Positions 9,515 through 23,100 of a stretch of 64,000 nt of DNA are shown here, piece after piece. The stretch is from the NCBI RefSeq assembly GCF_900660515.1, contig NZ_LR214972.1, positions 558,001-622,000 of the forward strand, read 5' to 3'. A program made the translations under genes and the position numbers. The stretch comes from Mycoplasmopsis bovirhinis (GTDB taxonomy: Bacteria > Bacillota_I > Bacilli_A > Mycoplasmatales > Metamycoplasmataceae). How positions within the stretch are numbered: the first letter of the stretch is position 1; each line of letters opens with the position of its first letter. The notes below the pieces were generated by a model. That model made no database searches. It saw only the letters and a program-made list of their open reading frames with translations, and was not told the origin of the DNA.

Positions 9515-10909
9515 CTATTTTCTTGTGTATATCTCGTTTTTTATTTGATTCAGAACCAGTTTAATTGAAGAAAAAAACTCTTTATTTTTTGTCTTTTTAA
9601 GAGCGTTTAATATAGTTGTATGGTCTTTATTTAAAAATTTACCTATTTCTGTCGAAGACATATTGAGTAAATTATCCATTAATATAATTGCAATATGTCT
9701 TGCAATAACTATTTCTTTTTTCCTTGTTTTTCCCATTATTTCCTTAGTGCTAATTTTATAATAGATAGAAACTTTTTTAACTATTACTTCTGGAGTTAAT
9801 TCACTATTGTGGTTAAAATGGTCTCTAAATATATTTTTGATTACACTAAATACATAATTGGCTTTAAGCAGTTCATCTTTGTAATATTTAATTTTAGTAA
9901 TTGCCCCAAGTAAAGATCTAATTGAATTAGAAAATTCTTTAACAAAAAACACTTTTGATTCTTTATCAATAATATTTAAATCAATACTATTTTGCATTAA
10001 TAAAAACTCTAAAATTAAATTAAATTCTTCTTCATCAGGTTTTTTTATTTTAGTAATAAAACCTGACTCTAATCTTGTATACAACCTATCTTCAAACACC
10101 CCTTTTAATTCTTTTAAGTCTTTTTCTGCTGATATTATTGTTGGTCTATCTTTCTGCATTCTACCTTCAATAATTTGGTAAATAAAATTTTTGGTTTGTT
10201 TTTTTTGACCTTCTGCAAATATGTGAAAATCGTCAAATAAGACAATATCAGCCGAAGTTATATGGTTTAATAACTTTGAAATGTAAGTTGTATTATTTTC
10301 TTGAATTGCCCCTAATATTTTTTTGTTAAAAACCAAAGGAGTTATATAAATTGACTTTTTACCAACTTCTTCTGCTGCTTTCCCAACCGCCTGCAATAAA
10401 TGCGTTTTGCCAATGCCTGAAGGGCCAGACATAAATAAAATAGCAAAATCAGATTTAAATTCTGCAACTGTTTTACAAACATCAACAGCTTCTTTGTTAA
10501 ATTCACTTTTTAAATAATTTTTAAAAGTCGATTTTTCAGCATAATCGTTTTGAAAAAACGTTTTAACTTGTTTAGTTATTTCTTTTTCTGTAATAATTTC
10601 AGGTTGTTTTATCTCCAGTTCTGAAATTATTTTATATTTTATATCTTTACCAAAAATTTCAGCAATTGCTTTATCAATAACTTTTTTATAAGCTACAACA
10701 TAAATATCTTTTGTATTATCAGAATATTCTTTGAAAGTTAAAGTGATATCTTTATCATTAATATCTAAAACTTCTAAACTATTAAAAAAAGTTTTATAAA
10801 TCATATTATCTGCAATTTCGTTTGACAAATATTCTTTTAATTCGTTGCTTTTAATCGATTTATCAACAATTTTGTTTGTTTCTGTTTCACTGATATCTAT
10901 CATATTCAA
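9515..10909 (-). CDS. dnaA: Chromosomal replication initiator DnaA
   Basis: 464 residues. It binds DnaA boxes and opens the origin in an ATP-dependent way. The Walker A motif GPSGIGKTH is at about 162-170 and Walker B (IVLFDDFH) at about 222-229. The C-terminal DNA-binding domain IV carries the signature KDHTTI at about 428-433. No UGA codon is needed. The ATG at 10909 or the one two codons inside could be used. It is transcribed away from the intergenic region that holds DnaA boxes and reads toward dnaN. Confidence 0.97.
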   Translation of the reverse strand: MNMIDISETETNKIVDKSIKSNELKEYLSNEIADNMIYKTFFNSLEVLDINDKDITLTFKEYSDNTKDIYVVAYKKVIDKAIAEIFGKDIKYKIISELEIKQPEIITEKEITKQVKTFFQNDYAEKSTFKNYLKSEFNKEAVDVCKTVAEFKSDFAILFMSGPSGIGKTHLLQAVGKAAEEVGKKSIYITPLVFNKKILGAIQENNTTYISKLLNHITSADIVLFDDFHIFAEGQKKQTKNFIYQIIEGRMQKDRPTIISAEKDLKELKGVFEDRLYTRLESGFITKIKKPDEEEFNLILEFLLMQNSIDLNIIDKESKVFFVKEFSNSIRSLLGAITKIKYYKDELLKANYVFSVIKNIFRDHFNHNSELTPEVIVKKVSIYYKISTKEIMGKTRKKEIVIARHIAIILMDNLLNMSSTEIGKFLNKDHTTILNALKKTKNKEFFSSIKLVLNQIKNEIYTRK

Positions 10910-10954
10910 TTATTTTATAATATTTTTTTATTTATAAATAAAATATTTAAAAAT

Positions 10955-11045
10955 TCTTATAATTTTCCACACTTTACACCGATATTTATCCACAACATTA
11001 TAATCTGTGCAAAAATATGTGAGTAAAATCTGGATAAATTGTTTA
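10955..11045. promoter_or_regulatory. Candidate oriC: DnaA boxes in the dnaA/recD-like divergent gap
   Basis: The 177-base gap holds one perfect DnaA box, TTATCCACA (10986-10994, plus strand). There are two one-mismatch boxes, TTTTCCACA (10963-10971, plus) and TTATCCAGA (11029-11037, minus). Both flanks are almost pure A/T (10910-10960 and 11038-11086), suitable for unwinding. The dnaA/dnaN context supports an origin. A strand-skew plot of the whole genome would settle it. Confidence 0.65.
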
Positions 11046-11086
11046 TTTTTAATTTATTAAAAATTAATTTATAATTAATAAATATA

Positions 11087-13408
11087 ATGGAAAAATATCA
11101 GTTAAACACAGGTGAAGAATTAATCAGTGCAAAGCCAATTAAATTGTTAAAAGGCGGTTATGATTTAAATTGGTGCTTGCTAATGTGCGAAACAGACAAA
11201 AAAGAACGAATTGTTGTTTATGCAACTAAAAATATTCCTAAACTTTACAAATTTTATGACTTAATTGTTACTAAGTCAACAAAACCCCAAAGGACTAATA
11301 ATTATGTATTAGTTAATTTTTATACTAAGCAAAAAACTTTAGATCGCGAACTAGAACTTTATCTTTATTTAAAACAAACCCCAAAAGTTGGTTTTGTTGC
11401 AGTTGATAAAATTAAATCGAAATTCTCTTTTATTAATTTTTATTCAGAAGTAAAAAATAATAATTTATTCAAAGAAGGTTTTGCAACCTTCTTATCAAAA
11501 ATTCAAAAGGATAATATTCAAAATACATATCTAGAAAACAAAGTAAAAATTGATAGTTTAATCGATGAACGAGAAGAAATTAATGAAGATTTATTTTTCT
11601 TTGAATTAAATAAAATTCAAAGTTTATACGAGAAACTCAAAAATATAAATCATGGCGAAAATGATCTATTAAGTTACTACAAATTAAATAATCCTTACAA
11701 ACTATACTTAGAACATAGACTAAATTTAGCAGATATTGATATTTTTGCATTAGCTTTAGGATATCAAACTAATTCATTTGAAAGATTAGGAGCATATTTG
11801 AACTATTCTATGGTGAATTTAGAAGAAGGTAATTCAACATTTTGACCAACTAACTTAGTTGTTGAAATGTTGCAAAAAACTTCTAATGTTTTTGATTTAG
11901 TAATTATTGAAGAATTCTTAAAAGATATGATTAATAAAAATAAGTTACTAAATGTTAACGGACTTTTATGTAGGAAATTAATTTTTGATAAAGAAAAAAT
12001 GGTAACATTTTGATTAAACAAAATTAAAGAAGCAAATCCACTAAAATTAAACCACTTAACAAAGAAAGATTTAGCCTATTTATCAGATAAACAAAAAGAA
12101 GCATATTATGAATCAATTAATAATAATATTTGTATTATAACTGGAGCTCCTGGAACTGGTAAAAGTAATATTATTAAACATCTTCATGATACCTTAAAAA
12201 AATCTAAATTAAAATTAGGAACTGATTTTATGATTCTTGGGCCAACTGGCAGGGTGTGCTCTAATTTATCGAAAAAGTATGGATTTGCTTCAAAAACAAT
12301 ACATAGTTTTTTAAGTGTACCGACTGATGATGAAAGAGTAACAAAAAGCATTGAAGATTTTAGCAAAATTAAATGCTTAATTATTGATGAATTTAGTATG
12401 GTTAATTTAAATATTTTTTACTTGCTTTTATCGGTTTGTCAAAATTTACAAAAATTAATAATTTTAGGAGATGTTAATCAATTACCTGCTATTGGCCCTG
12501 GTAATATTCTTTTTGATTTAATTGATTCACAAAAGATAACCACAATTTATTTAGAAGAAAATTTTCGTTCAGAAAGTCAAGAAATTATTGATTATATAAA
12601 CTTTATAAATTCAATTGGTGATTTCAAAAATTTAAATTATAACCAAGACTTTCAAGATTATTTATCAAATATTGAAAAACTAAAAATTAATAATTTAGAG
12701 GCTAATATAGAAGAAAGGATTTATTCTAACTTTTGTGATTGATATGGTAATAAACTTAAAAAACAAAATATTGAATTAAATATTTACAATAATTATTTAA
12801 GTGATTTGAGTGATTTATTTTTAACTAAAGTAGAGAATTTTGGAATTCATAATACTATTATTATATGCCCGATGTATAAAGGACCTTATGGTATTGATAA
12901 AATTAATGAAGAAATCCAAAAAAACTACAACAAAGATTCAGATGTTATTTATAAATACAAAATAAATGAATATGAATATAAATTTAAATTGAATGACAAA
13001 GTAATTCAACTTGTTAATAGGTATGATGATGGTGTTTCAAATGGAGATATGGGTTATATTACTAAATTTGAAAAAAGTTCTTTTGATAACAAAGAAAAAA
13101 TTCACGTACAATTTGATGACAAAACAATTATTTATACTAAAGATGAATTTAAAACAGAAATTAAATTAGCTTATGCGGTAACTGTCCATAAATTTCAAGG
13201 AAGTGAAATAAATTGTTGTATTTTTGTTGTTAATCCAAATCATGCAAAAATGCTGTATAAAAAACTTGTTTATACAGCAACATCACGTGCTATAAAAGAA
13301 TTAGTAATTTTTAGTAATACTAACAAAATATATTCAACAATTTTCTTAAAAGAGTTTTTAAAACCAAGAAATATTATCACAAATTTAAATTGAATGTTAA
13401 AGGAGTAA
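11087..13408 (+). CDS. RecD2-like superfamily 1 DNA helicase
   Basis: 773 residues after joining four segments across UGA(Trp) codons. The helicase core has Walker A GAPGTGKS at about 353-360, Walker B IIDEFSMV, motif III GDVNQLPAIGPG, the ENFRS motif, and the C-terminal YAVTVHKFQGSE and YTATSRA motifs. These mark the RecD/TraA branch of SF1, 5'-3' helicases active in repair. The N-terminal about 330 residues are diverged, and no RecB or RecC partner is in the window, which fits stand-alone RecD2. Divergent from dnaA across the putative origin, with pth starting 1 base after its stop. Confidence 0.9.
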
Positions 13409-13409
13409 A

Positions 13410-13982
13410 ATGAAATTAATTGTAGGATTAGGTAATCCAGGGATAGAATATAAATATACAAGACATAATGTTGGCTTTTTAGCAATTGATAGAATTTGTG
13501 AAAAGCTTGGTGTGACACTAGATAGACAAAGATTTAAAGGTGAATACACTAAAGTAGATGATTTAATCTTAGCTAAACCATTAACTTATATGAATTTGTC
13601 TGGCGAATTTGTTCAGCAACTAGCAACTTTTTATAAAATTAATGTTGATGATATTATGGTTATTCACGACGAAAAAGATATTGAAAATGGGAAAGCCACT
13701 ATTAAAATAGGTGGTAGTGGTGGTAGCCATAATGGTGTTAAAAATATTATTCAACACCTTGGAAAAGAAGAATTTAAACGGCTTAAAATCGGGATTAAAT
13801 ATCCATTTGAAGGTGAATTAAGAGATTTTGTTTTAGGAAGGTTTAGCGAACCAGAAATCAAAGAATTGAATATTGTTTTAGAAAAAAGTGCTGAGGCAGC
13901 TATATTATTTGGTTTTAATGATATTTATACAGTAATGAATAAATTTAATGCTAAAAATGGAAAAAGAAAGAAAAAAGAGTAA
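13410..13982 (+). CDS. pth: Peptidyl-tRNA hydrolase
   Basis: 190 residues. It releases tRNA from peptidyl-tRNA that dropped off ribosomes. The N-terminal GLGNPGIEYKYTRHNVGF contains the conserved Asn and the catalytic His. The LAKPLTYMNLSGE and HDEKDIENGKATIKIGGSGG segments follow. GGAG lies 7 bases before the ATG, within the end of the upstream helicase gene. It overlaps tilS by about 26 bases at its 3' end, so helicase, pth and tilS appear to be one transcript. Confidence 0.97.
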   Translation: MKLIVGLGNPGIEYKYTRHNVGFLAIDRICEKLGVTLDRQRFKGEYTKVDDLILAKPLTYMNLSGEFVQQLATFYKINVDDIMVIHDEKDIENGKATIKIGGSGGSHNGVKNIIQHLGKEEFKRLKIGIKYPFEGELRDFVLGRFSEPEIKELNIVLEKSAEAAILFGFNDIYTVMNKFNAKNGKRKKKE

Positions 13983-14847
13983 AAAAACTTTAATAGCTGT
14001 TAGTGGGGGACCAGACAGTATGTTTTTATTGAATAAATATAAAAATAAAAAAAATATACTTGTTGCAACTGTCAATTACAACCAGAGAGAAGATAGCGAA
14101 CTTGATTTTAAGATTGTTAAAGTATTTTGCCAAAAATACAATATTCCCTTTTTTTGCTTAGAATTAAAAAAAAGCGATTATTTAAAAGGTAATTTTCAAA
14201 ATTGAGCAAGAGAGCAAAGATACACATTTTTAAAAAAAATCTATAAAGAAAATAATTGCAATGTTTTGCTAACTGGCCATAATCTTGATGATTTTTTGGA
14301 AACTGCTATTTTTCAGAAAAATACTAAGCGAAAAGTTGAGTATTACGGTATTAAAAAAATATCTAACTATAAAAATATGGTTATTAAAAGACCTTTACTC
14401 TTTAAATATTTTAAAAATACTATTTTAAAAAAAGTTATTAAACAAAGAATACCTTTTAACATTGATTATACAAACGAAATACCTAAGTATACTAGAAATA
14501 AAATTAGACTTGAAAATAATGTTAAATGAAAAAGCAAAAAAATTTTTATTTTAAGTTATTTTATTTTTCAAAATCAAAAACTAAAATTTAAAAACTATAA
14601 GATTAATAAAGAGTATAAAATTTGAGAAAAACATGACTTTTCTCAAGATATCTTCATAAAGTTAAAAAATAAAAAATCTTTAGTTTATAAGTTTGTAAAT
14701 AGTAATTATGACAAAATTAAAATATCTAATAATAAAATAGATAGTATTATTAACTTTATAATGGCACAAAAAAGAACTAATTCATACAAGTTAAATAATG
14801 AATTTTTCCTTAAAAAAGAAAAGGGTAATTTAATAAAAATAAAATAA
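13957..14847 (+). CDS. tilS: tRNA(Ile)-lysidine synthase TilS
   Basis: 296 residues from the ATG at 13957; an ATG three codons earlier (13948) is possible. It converts C34 of tRNA-Ile(CAU) to lysidine, using ATP, so that the tRNA reads AUA. The PP-loop SGGPDSMFLL is at the N-terminus, followed by NYNQREDSELD and TGHNLDDFLET. UGA codons after about residue 82 and near 190 are Trp. Short compared with the 400+ residues of E. coli TilS, which has extra C-terminal domains, but typical of mycoplasmas. Overlaps the end of pth. Confidence 0.93.
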
Positions 14848-14909
14848 TGCTTTTTTAACTTTATCTTTATAATATATTAATATAAATAACACCAAATGAA
14901 AGGAAGGTT

Positions 14910-17012
14910 ATGAAAAACAAAAAATCTATACTATTAATAGTTTTATTTGCTTTAATTATTTTGGGAATAGTTTTATATTTTGTTCTTACAAGAAGAACTA
15001 CTGTTCCCGAAATAAGTTTAAGCCAATTAGTTACAAGAATAGAAGATGCTGCTAAATCAACAACCGATAAAAATTTCTTTGTTTCAATAGTATATAATCC
15101 ATATAATAATGCAATTAATACAGTTTGATCAACTGAAGGTAGAAATATTTCAACTGTAGCATATGGAAAAATTGGCGAAGTTTACTCTTTAATTGAGAAT
15201 TATCCAAAAGTATTTAAAGATGCCTTTACCTTTGTTGATAATAATGGTACAGTTGGAGTTGGACAATTGTGGTCAGTTAAAACACCACAACAAAGTATTT
15301 GGTTAACTATCTTTATTTCGCTTATTCCAACATTTATTTTAATTACAATGATTTACTTTATTTACAGAGGACAAAGTAAGATGATGAATGGACAAGGGGG
15401 AATGTTTGGAGATAAAAGTCCTGCACAAATCATTAAATCTGATAAGAAATTTGCTGATGTTGCCGGAAATAAAGAATCTATTGAAGAAATTAAAGAAATA
15501 GTTGACTACCTTAAAAACCCAAAAAGATATGAGGAAGCTGGAGCAAGAATGCCAAGAGGTATCTTGCTTGGCGGTCCTCCTGGAACTGGTAAAACTTTAT
15601 TAGCTAAAGCAACAGCTGGAGAAGCTAATGTACCATTTTACTTTGTTTCTGCCTCAAATTTTGTCGAATTATTTGTTGGTATGGGTGCTCGTAGGGTTCG
15701 TAGTGTTATTTCTGAAGCAAGAAAAAATGCCCCTGCAATTGTCTTTATTGATGAATTAGATGCAATTGGTAGAACTAGAGGTAGTGGTATTGGTGGAGGA
15801 CATGATGAAAGAGAACAAACTTTAAACCAACTTCTTGTTGAAATGGATGGTATTAAAGAAAACTCTGGATTACTATTTGTTGCCGCAACCAACAGAACTG
15901 ATGTTTTAGACCCAGCTCTTACTAGACCTGGTCGTTTTGACCGTGTGATTACAGTTGGATTACCTGATGTAAAAGAAAGAGAAGAAATCTTAAAATTACA
16001 TGCGAAAGGTAAAAGGTTCGCCGATGATGTTAAGTTTGAAAATGTTGCTAAAAGGACCCCAGGATTCTCTGGTGCTCAATTAGAAAATGTAATTAATGAA
16101 TCAGTATTGCTTGGTGTACGTGAACGTTCACAAGTAATTACATTAGAAATCATAGATGAAGCAATTGACCGTGTAATGTCTGGTCCTGCAAAAAAATCAA
16201 GAACAATTACTAGAAAAGAGTTGACCATGGTTGCATACCATGAAGCAGGTCATGCGGTAGTTGGAATTAAAGTTCCAGGTGGAAATAAAGTTCAAAAAAT
16301 TACTATTATTCCTCGTGGCCAAGCTGGCGGATATAATTTAATGATGCCAGAAGAAGAAAAATATAACTACTCTAAGAAAGAATTATTAGCTACAATTGCA
16401 AGCTTTATGGGTGGCCGGGCTGCAGAAGAAATTATTTATGGAAAAGATAATATTTCTACTGGTGCTTCAGATGATATTAACAAAGCGACTAATATAGCTC
16501 GTAGAATGGTTACAGAATTTGGTATGAGTGATTTAGGTCCAATTAAATACCAAGAAGAATCTGGATCACCGTTTTTAGGCAAAACCTTAGCTACAAGTTC
16601 TTCGATTTCTAATCAAATTAGTCATGAAATCGAATTAGAAGTAAGAAAAATTATTTTAGAAGCAAAGGAAATAGCTCTTAAAGTAATTAACGAAAACAAA
16701 CACTTATTAGAGTTAATTAAGACTTTATTGCTTGAAAAAGAAACAATTATTTCTGAAGAAATTGATTATATTGCTACAAATTTAAAACTTCCCCCTAAAA
16801 CTGAAGAAGTTAAAGAAAAAATAAAACCAATTGATTTAGATTCACTAATTTCAATTACTGAAGACAAAAAAGTTGATAAAGCTATCGAAGGTTTTAAAGA
16901 AGAAAAAGAAGAACCTAAAGAAATGGAAAAAACCCAAGAAACTTCAAAAAACACAGAACCTCAAGATGAAATTAAAGATGACGAAGCCCAAACAAAAATA
17001 ACTGAAGAATAA
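14910..17012 (+). CDS. ftsH: ATP-dependent zinc metalloprotease FtsH
   Basis: 700 residues, a membrane-anchored AAA+ protease that degrades misfolded membrane and regulatory proteins. TM1 is at about residues 5-25, an external domain follows, and TM2 is at about 130-150. Walker A GGPPGTGKT is at about 221-229 and Walker B IVFIDELDA at about 278-285. The second region of homology reads TNRTDVLDPALTRPGRFDR. The zinc motif HEAGH is at 444-448, with a third ligand in GASDDINKAT. The C-terminal about 80 residues are a Glu/Lys-rich tail. One UGA (15126-15128) is Trp. No CIRCE element precedes it; an AT-rich -10 (TATAAT) lies about 40 bases upstream. Confidence 0.97.
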
Positions 17013-17013
17013 C

Positions 17014-17043
17014 AAAAAATACTCCTAATTTGGAGTATTTTTT
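17014..17043 (+). terminator. Terminator after ftsH
   Basis: Perfect hairpin AAAAAATACTCC / GGAGTATTTTTT with a 6-base loop, starting 2 bases after the ftsH stop and ending in a T run. Confidence 0.85.
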
Positions 17044-17105
17044 AAAAATAAAATTTATTATATAATATAACTTAATTTATATATCTAATTTATAAGGAGG
17101 TTTTT

Positions 17106-20100
17106 ATGTGAAACTTATTCAAAGAAGTATGAAGGTCATTATTTAAAAATAAAGTAACAGTAGGTGGCTTAACACTTTTAATTTTTCTTACTTCAGGAAT
17201 CTTTACATTTTTGCACGGTACTTCAAAAACAATGCAAAACCAATTTTTTAGATATCAACAACAATCTAAAGGACATGATTTAACTGTAGATTTAAATTTA
17301 CCAATTAATGGTAATACTTATAATAATGGATATTTTATAAATGGTTTGAGTAATGATGATGGACATGAAGGATATAACCAACCACTTAGATATTTAACTC
17401 AAAATTATTTAGAATCAAGTAATATTTTAAATTTCAATAAAATAACTGAAAATTACTTACCATTAAATTATTTTATTGATAAAGAAGAATATAAAAATAG
17501 ATATATATCTCGTTCTGATTTTTTAGATTTATATAATACTTCTTATAATGATGCTGGACAAGGAGAATTATTAACATTAGATTTTTCTAAAAATCAAAAA
17601 TATTTTAAATTAAAAAGAAATATATCGTTACCAACGTATATTAAAGATGCAAATATTTTTACTAAAGAAAAAACTAAAACCTTAATTGATAAAAATAAAA
17701 TTTTTTGATTTGATAAAAAATACACTTTAAAAGATATAGGATATATTACTAATACAGAATCAAACGAAGTATATATATCACAACTAAGTACTTTATTTAT
17801 CAACCCATACAATAATTTAATGACTTTTGATTTATTGCAAGGTAAAGAATGAGAAAATGATAAAGGTGTGTTAAAAATCACAGGATTAGAACTTGCTAAA
17901 ATCCTTGGTTTAACAAATATTGAAAATAAAAACTTTGTTTACAAAGTAAATAGAAATATTTCATCTAAATTAATTAATTATAATGAAAATGAAGATATTA
18001 GTAGTTTAAGTGTAAAGCAACTTAATGATTCATTAACATATAATGATTTATTTGGTGCTGAAGATAAGGAAGTAACTAGCTCAGGAAAAATAACTTTCCA
18101 AGCGAATGCTTCATATACCATTCCTATAGAATGAGCTTATTTAAAAACTAAAACAACATATTTTGAACGTAAGTTATATGAAACAACTTATGTTGGGGAT
18201 AACCAAAATAAATGAAGTGGAACATACAAAAGTTTCATGGAGAATCTTATCAATGTTCACGGACAAATTCCAGAAGAATATGCTAAATTCTCATTTTGAG
18301 AAAAAAATATTATTAATGAATACCGCCCATATGTTTTAGAAGGTAATAATTCTATTTTAGGTAATGTTAGTGAACGCAGTGAAGAAAAGAATTTGTTATC
18401 TTTTGAAGAAGTTCAAAATACCGAGTTAAAAATAGCTGAAGCTACTTTACAGCCTTCAGGTATTAATTACAACAATTTTTACTATGATGGTTATAAAAAA
18501 ATAATTCAAATTGAAGGTTATCAAAATTTAGATAGTAAAATTTATCTAAATTTAACAAATAAAAATATTGCAAATGATACTTTAATTAAAATTAGAGCCG
18601 GAGCACTAAAAATAACTAAACAAAACATTTACCAATATATTGCTAATAAAGTTTCTAAAAATAACATTGGAATTCGTCAAACAATTACGATTGATTCATT
18701 TAATAATGGTGAAGGTAAAAAAGTTTACCACTTTGTTAATACTGGTGATCAAAATAATTCAATTTATGGAATTGAAAACAATATTAATAAATTAATGAAT
18801 GAAGGATTATATCCTTCATTAAATAAGCAAGAAGATGATTTAAATGACTATTTTACAACTCATGAAATAGATCCTTATGTTGCTGCAATGTTGCTTTTAC
18901 AATCTTCATATAATATCTTACCTCATGAAGAATATATTAAAACTGATTTTGATTACGACAGAATTGAATACACTGATTCAGAAACAGGAACTGTTACACA
19001 ATTTAAGAGAGTTAAAATTTATCGTTTAGCCCATTACAAGAATGATCGTACCTTAGATGCAAGTGAATACAACATTTTTGCCAATTTAGGGATTATGATT
19101 AAAGGTGAAGCAGAATTTGTCGTAGTTGCACCTGTATATAATGAAGTTAAAGAGATAGTTCTTTGAAAAAATGTAAAACTAAATTCTAATCCAAATGGAA
19201 TTATTTTAAATAGTCAATTGAGCAACTGATTAACAACTAATAAATTAACTTTAAAAGCATATTTGCCGAAAAATAAATATGTGCGAGAAACACCTGATTT
19301 TAGTCATACTGTATACGTTCCATTTGTTTTTAGAGGACCCGATGTAGAAGTAGTTAACCAAGCACTAAATGAAAATAGTTTAGATCTTGGTATTAACAGA
19401 TTATGAAAAAGCATTATTAACACTGATTTATACAAAAAAGGTTTTTTAAACGAAGAACAATTACTTGTTTTAATAAGTTCTTTAAAGAAAACTTTTGATA
19501 AAAATAATTTTGCAGCAACATTTTCAAGTGGATCAATTAATTATGCTGTATTACCTAAAATTATTTTAGATGGACTTTATGAAGTTTCAAACCACCCTTC
19601 AGGTGATTACATTAAATCAATCCTTGTTAGTGTTTTTAACAAGATCTTAGCTTTATTAGTTAATTACCCAACACAAGAAGCAAAGAATCAATATTTGGCT
19701 CAAAATATTGATAACTTATTTGCTTTTGTTTCATTATTGATGGGCAACAAGATTATTGATTATGAAGTTATTAGTTCATTATTAAAAGTTTCAAAAGACC
19801 TAGATGAATTTTTAATCATTATTAGAGATATAATTTCTGCTTTTAACTTCAAAAAGATTTTTGGTTATACAAATGATTTCTTTAACAATGATTATGGTAA
19901 AGAAACGGTTATTAACGGCAAAAATTATAGAAGATCTTTAAGTAGTTACGATATTTTTATGGCAATTGTCAATGGGATAGAATATCCAATTCTTAGAGAT
20001 TCATTATTAAGATTATTAGATAATATTCATATTGATCATTTAACTAATTGAAAAGATGCAAATAACCCTTTAAAAGGCATTTTAAAATTACTTCCTTTTG

Positions 20101-23100
20101 GAGTTAAAGAATTAATTCCACAAATTAATGGTTACAAAAATGATTCAAAGAATAAATATAAAAATTTAATTGATGGAATTAAATTTTTCATCAGAAATTT
20201 TGATTATGATATTTTCTTGGAAACACTTAAAGAAGAAGTTGAGGTAGAAACTTTTTCAACTGATTCGCAAGAATATAATAAATTATTAGAATCACATGTT
20301 AATATCCGTAAAGATGTTTTATTAACTAAACTTGATTCTAAAAAAATTATTTATGCATTATTTAAAGCTTTTTTCAATACTCCTGGATCAAATAAACGCG
20401 TTAAAGATGAATTAATAAAAATGCTTAATTTATCTTCTAAAGGATCTAATATTCAAATTGCTCAAGGTAAATATTTAACCATACCTGATTCCGATCCTGA
20501 TAAGTTAGATTTCTTTGATTTAATTCAATTATTACTTGTTAGTCCTAAATCAGGGTATACTGAAGTAAGTCAAACAAGTGAACAAAGACTAAATACCTTG
20601 CAAAGAGTTAAAAAGATTATTCAAGATATAGATGCAAATAATGGTAAATTAACCAAGGCAATATTTGAAAATTTAAATCCTAATTTCCTAAAAGAATATT
20701 TTGAAATTAGTGATGTTAATAATCTTGAAAGAGATAAAAGTAAGATTTTAACTAAATTAAATGAGTGAAAAATTATTATAGAATCCTTTGATTTAAAAAA
20801 TGCTGGAAGCATTGATACAATTCATAGATCTTTTGCAAGTTTAAATAATTGATTTATTAAGTTACAACCACAACCGAATTCAAGTTTTTTAAATATAGTT
20901 TTAAACCGCCTTTTATCAAAATTAACAGGAAGTACATATACTGAATTTAGTTATTTAAAAGATATTTACCCAATTATTAAAATTTGGCTTGAAATATTTA
21001 ACCAAAACAAAGATTATAATAAAGCTTTAGCCTTTGCTAATGAATTATTAGAAATAGCTAATAAGCAAGAAATTATTAATTCATTTAATTCATTTGATTT
21101 ATTCCAACCTGCTTCATTAAATATAGCTGGTTATGAAGAAACTGGCTTTGGAGTAACTAGATCCTTAGCTAATCCAGCGGCTATGAGAGATTTATTTTTT
21201 GCTAAAAACCAAGTTGGAATTTATCAAAACAAATATTTAAAAAACTTAGTTGTTAAATATCCTGAATTTGCTAATTTTTTAGAATCCTATAGTTATCAAA
21301 TAACTCAGAGTTTTTCTTATATAGCAGCAGCAAATAAAGACTTTTTAGTTGAATCAGGAGAAACATTTAGTCATACTAATGCCTTTAGTTCGTATCTTAG
21401 TATTTTGATTAATTCACATTTAAAAAATCATGCTTTTAGAAACAATCTAAAAACTTTAACAAAATTATTTAACTCAGATTATTCAAGTTTTTCACTTGAT
21501 TTCTTAGGTATTTCGGATGCAATTTTAAATAATGTTTTAAGAAATATGTTTCCACAACTAATTGTTTGAACTTTTACTGACACTCATAGTAAAAAACAAG
21601 ATGAAGAAGCATATTCTAATATCGCATCTTTTATACATAATAAATTATTTAACTTCGAAACCTTAATTCGTAATAAAGGTAATTTTATGAATTTTTTAAG
21701 TAGATTTGATGATTCTGGCAAAGAATCTCCCTACTTAGAAAATGACTTTAGTTTTAAAATCGCAATTGATGATAATATATTTACCAAGCTTGCTGATTTA
21801 GTTAAAGAGTCTCCTGAAAGATATACTTTCTTTGGAATGAATTTAGCAGATATTTTATTTGCTTCAATTAATTCTATTACTGGGTTAACTCCAGTTAATA
21901 ATGTTTTAATATTTAATAAATCTTCATCATATGTTGCTAAAGTTAATTATGCATTTCTAACTCAAAATAAAAAAGAGATATATACTGGAGTTGTACCTGA
22001 TGACCCAATTCAAGCAACTTTGTTATTAAATTCTTTAGACGAGAAATATTTACTTAATATTAATGGATCTAAATATATTATTATTGGTGAAGATATGACT
22101 TATGATTATTTTTATCCCGTTTTAGATGAAAATAACTTACAAGTTAATACTAAAGATCAAGCTATTGTTTATGTTAACAATACAGGATTTGACAGAATTA
22201 GACAATCATATAGAGGAACAGTTGTTAAAGAATATTTAACAGTTAAAGAAAACAAAAAGTTAAATAACCAAAGTTTAAGAGAATTAAAAGCAGAAATTGA
22301 AGCTTATGTACAAACTCAAATAACGGATGTTACAAACTTACAAAGAACATTTTTAACTTCTGAATTAGATGGTATTAACCCTGAACGTAGTTTAAGAGTT
22401 AATACCATTAAGAAATTAATTAACTCTGTTTCAACAACCTCGAATTTTATTTTAACTACCTTAGTTATTTTAATCACAATATCTATTACTTTTATAATTA
22501 AAAGATATATATCTAATAAAAATAAAGTTATTGGTATTTTAATTGCTCAAGGTTATACACCTCTTCAAATTGCTTTATCTCTTTCGATTTTTTCATTTTT
22601 TACTATTATTGTTGGTGGATTGTTTGGATATATTTCTGGATTTGTACTTTCAGGTTATGGGTTAGTAATTTTATCTAATTATTGAGTTATTCCAATTCAA
22701 ACTTTAACTTTTGAACCGCTTTCATTAGTAATAAGTTTAGTCTTACCACTCTTAGGAATGGCAATTTTAATTATTTTTATTGCACTTAGATCATTAAGAT
22801 ATAAATCAATTGACTTAATGTCAGGGATTACTGAAGTTAATATTGGTGAATTGTATAATAAACTGATGTTAAAAACCGAAAAACAAAGAATTACCACTAA
22901 ATTTGGTATTTCATTAATTTATAATAGTTTTTGAAAACTATTCTCATTTGCTATTTCTGTTATTTTAGCAAGTATTACTGCTATTATTGGATTTAGTACC
23001 TTTGGTACATTTGAAAAAGCAATTAATCAAACTTATGAAAACAGAAAATTTAATTATAAATTAGATTTAGCTACTCCTACTAAAGAAGGAGGATTATACA

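Noticed and set aside
14848-14909. CIRCE heat-shock operator before ftsH
   Set aside because: No TTAGCACTC-N9-GAGTGCTAA-like repeat is present in the gap.
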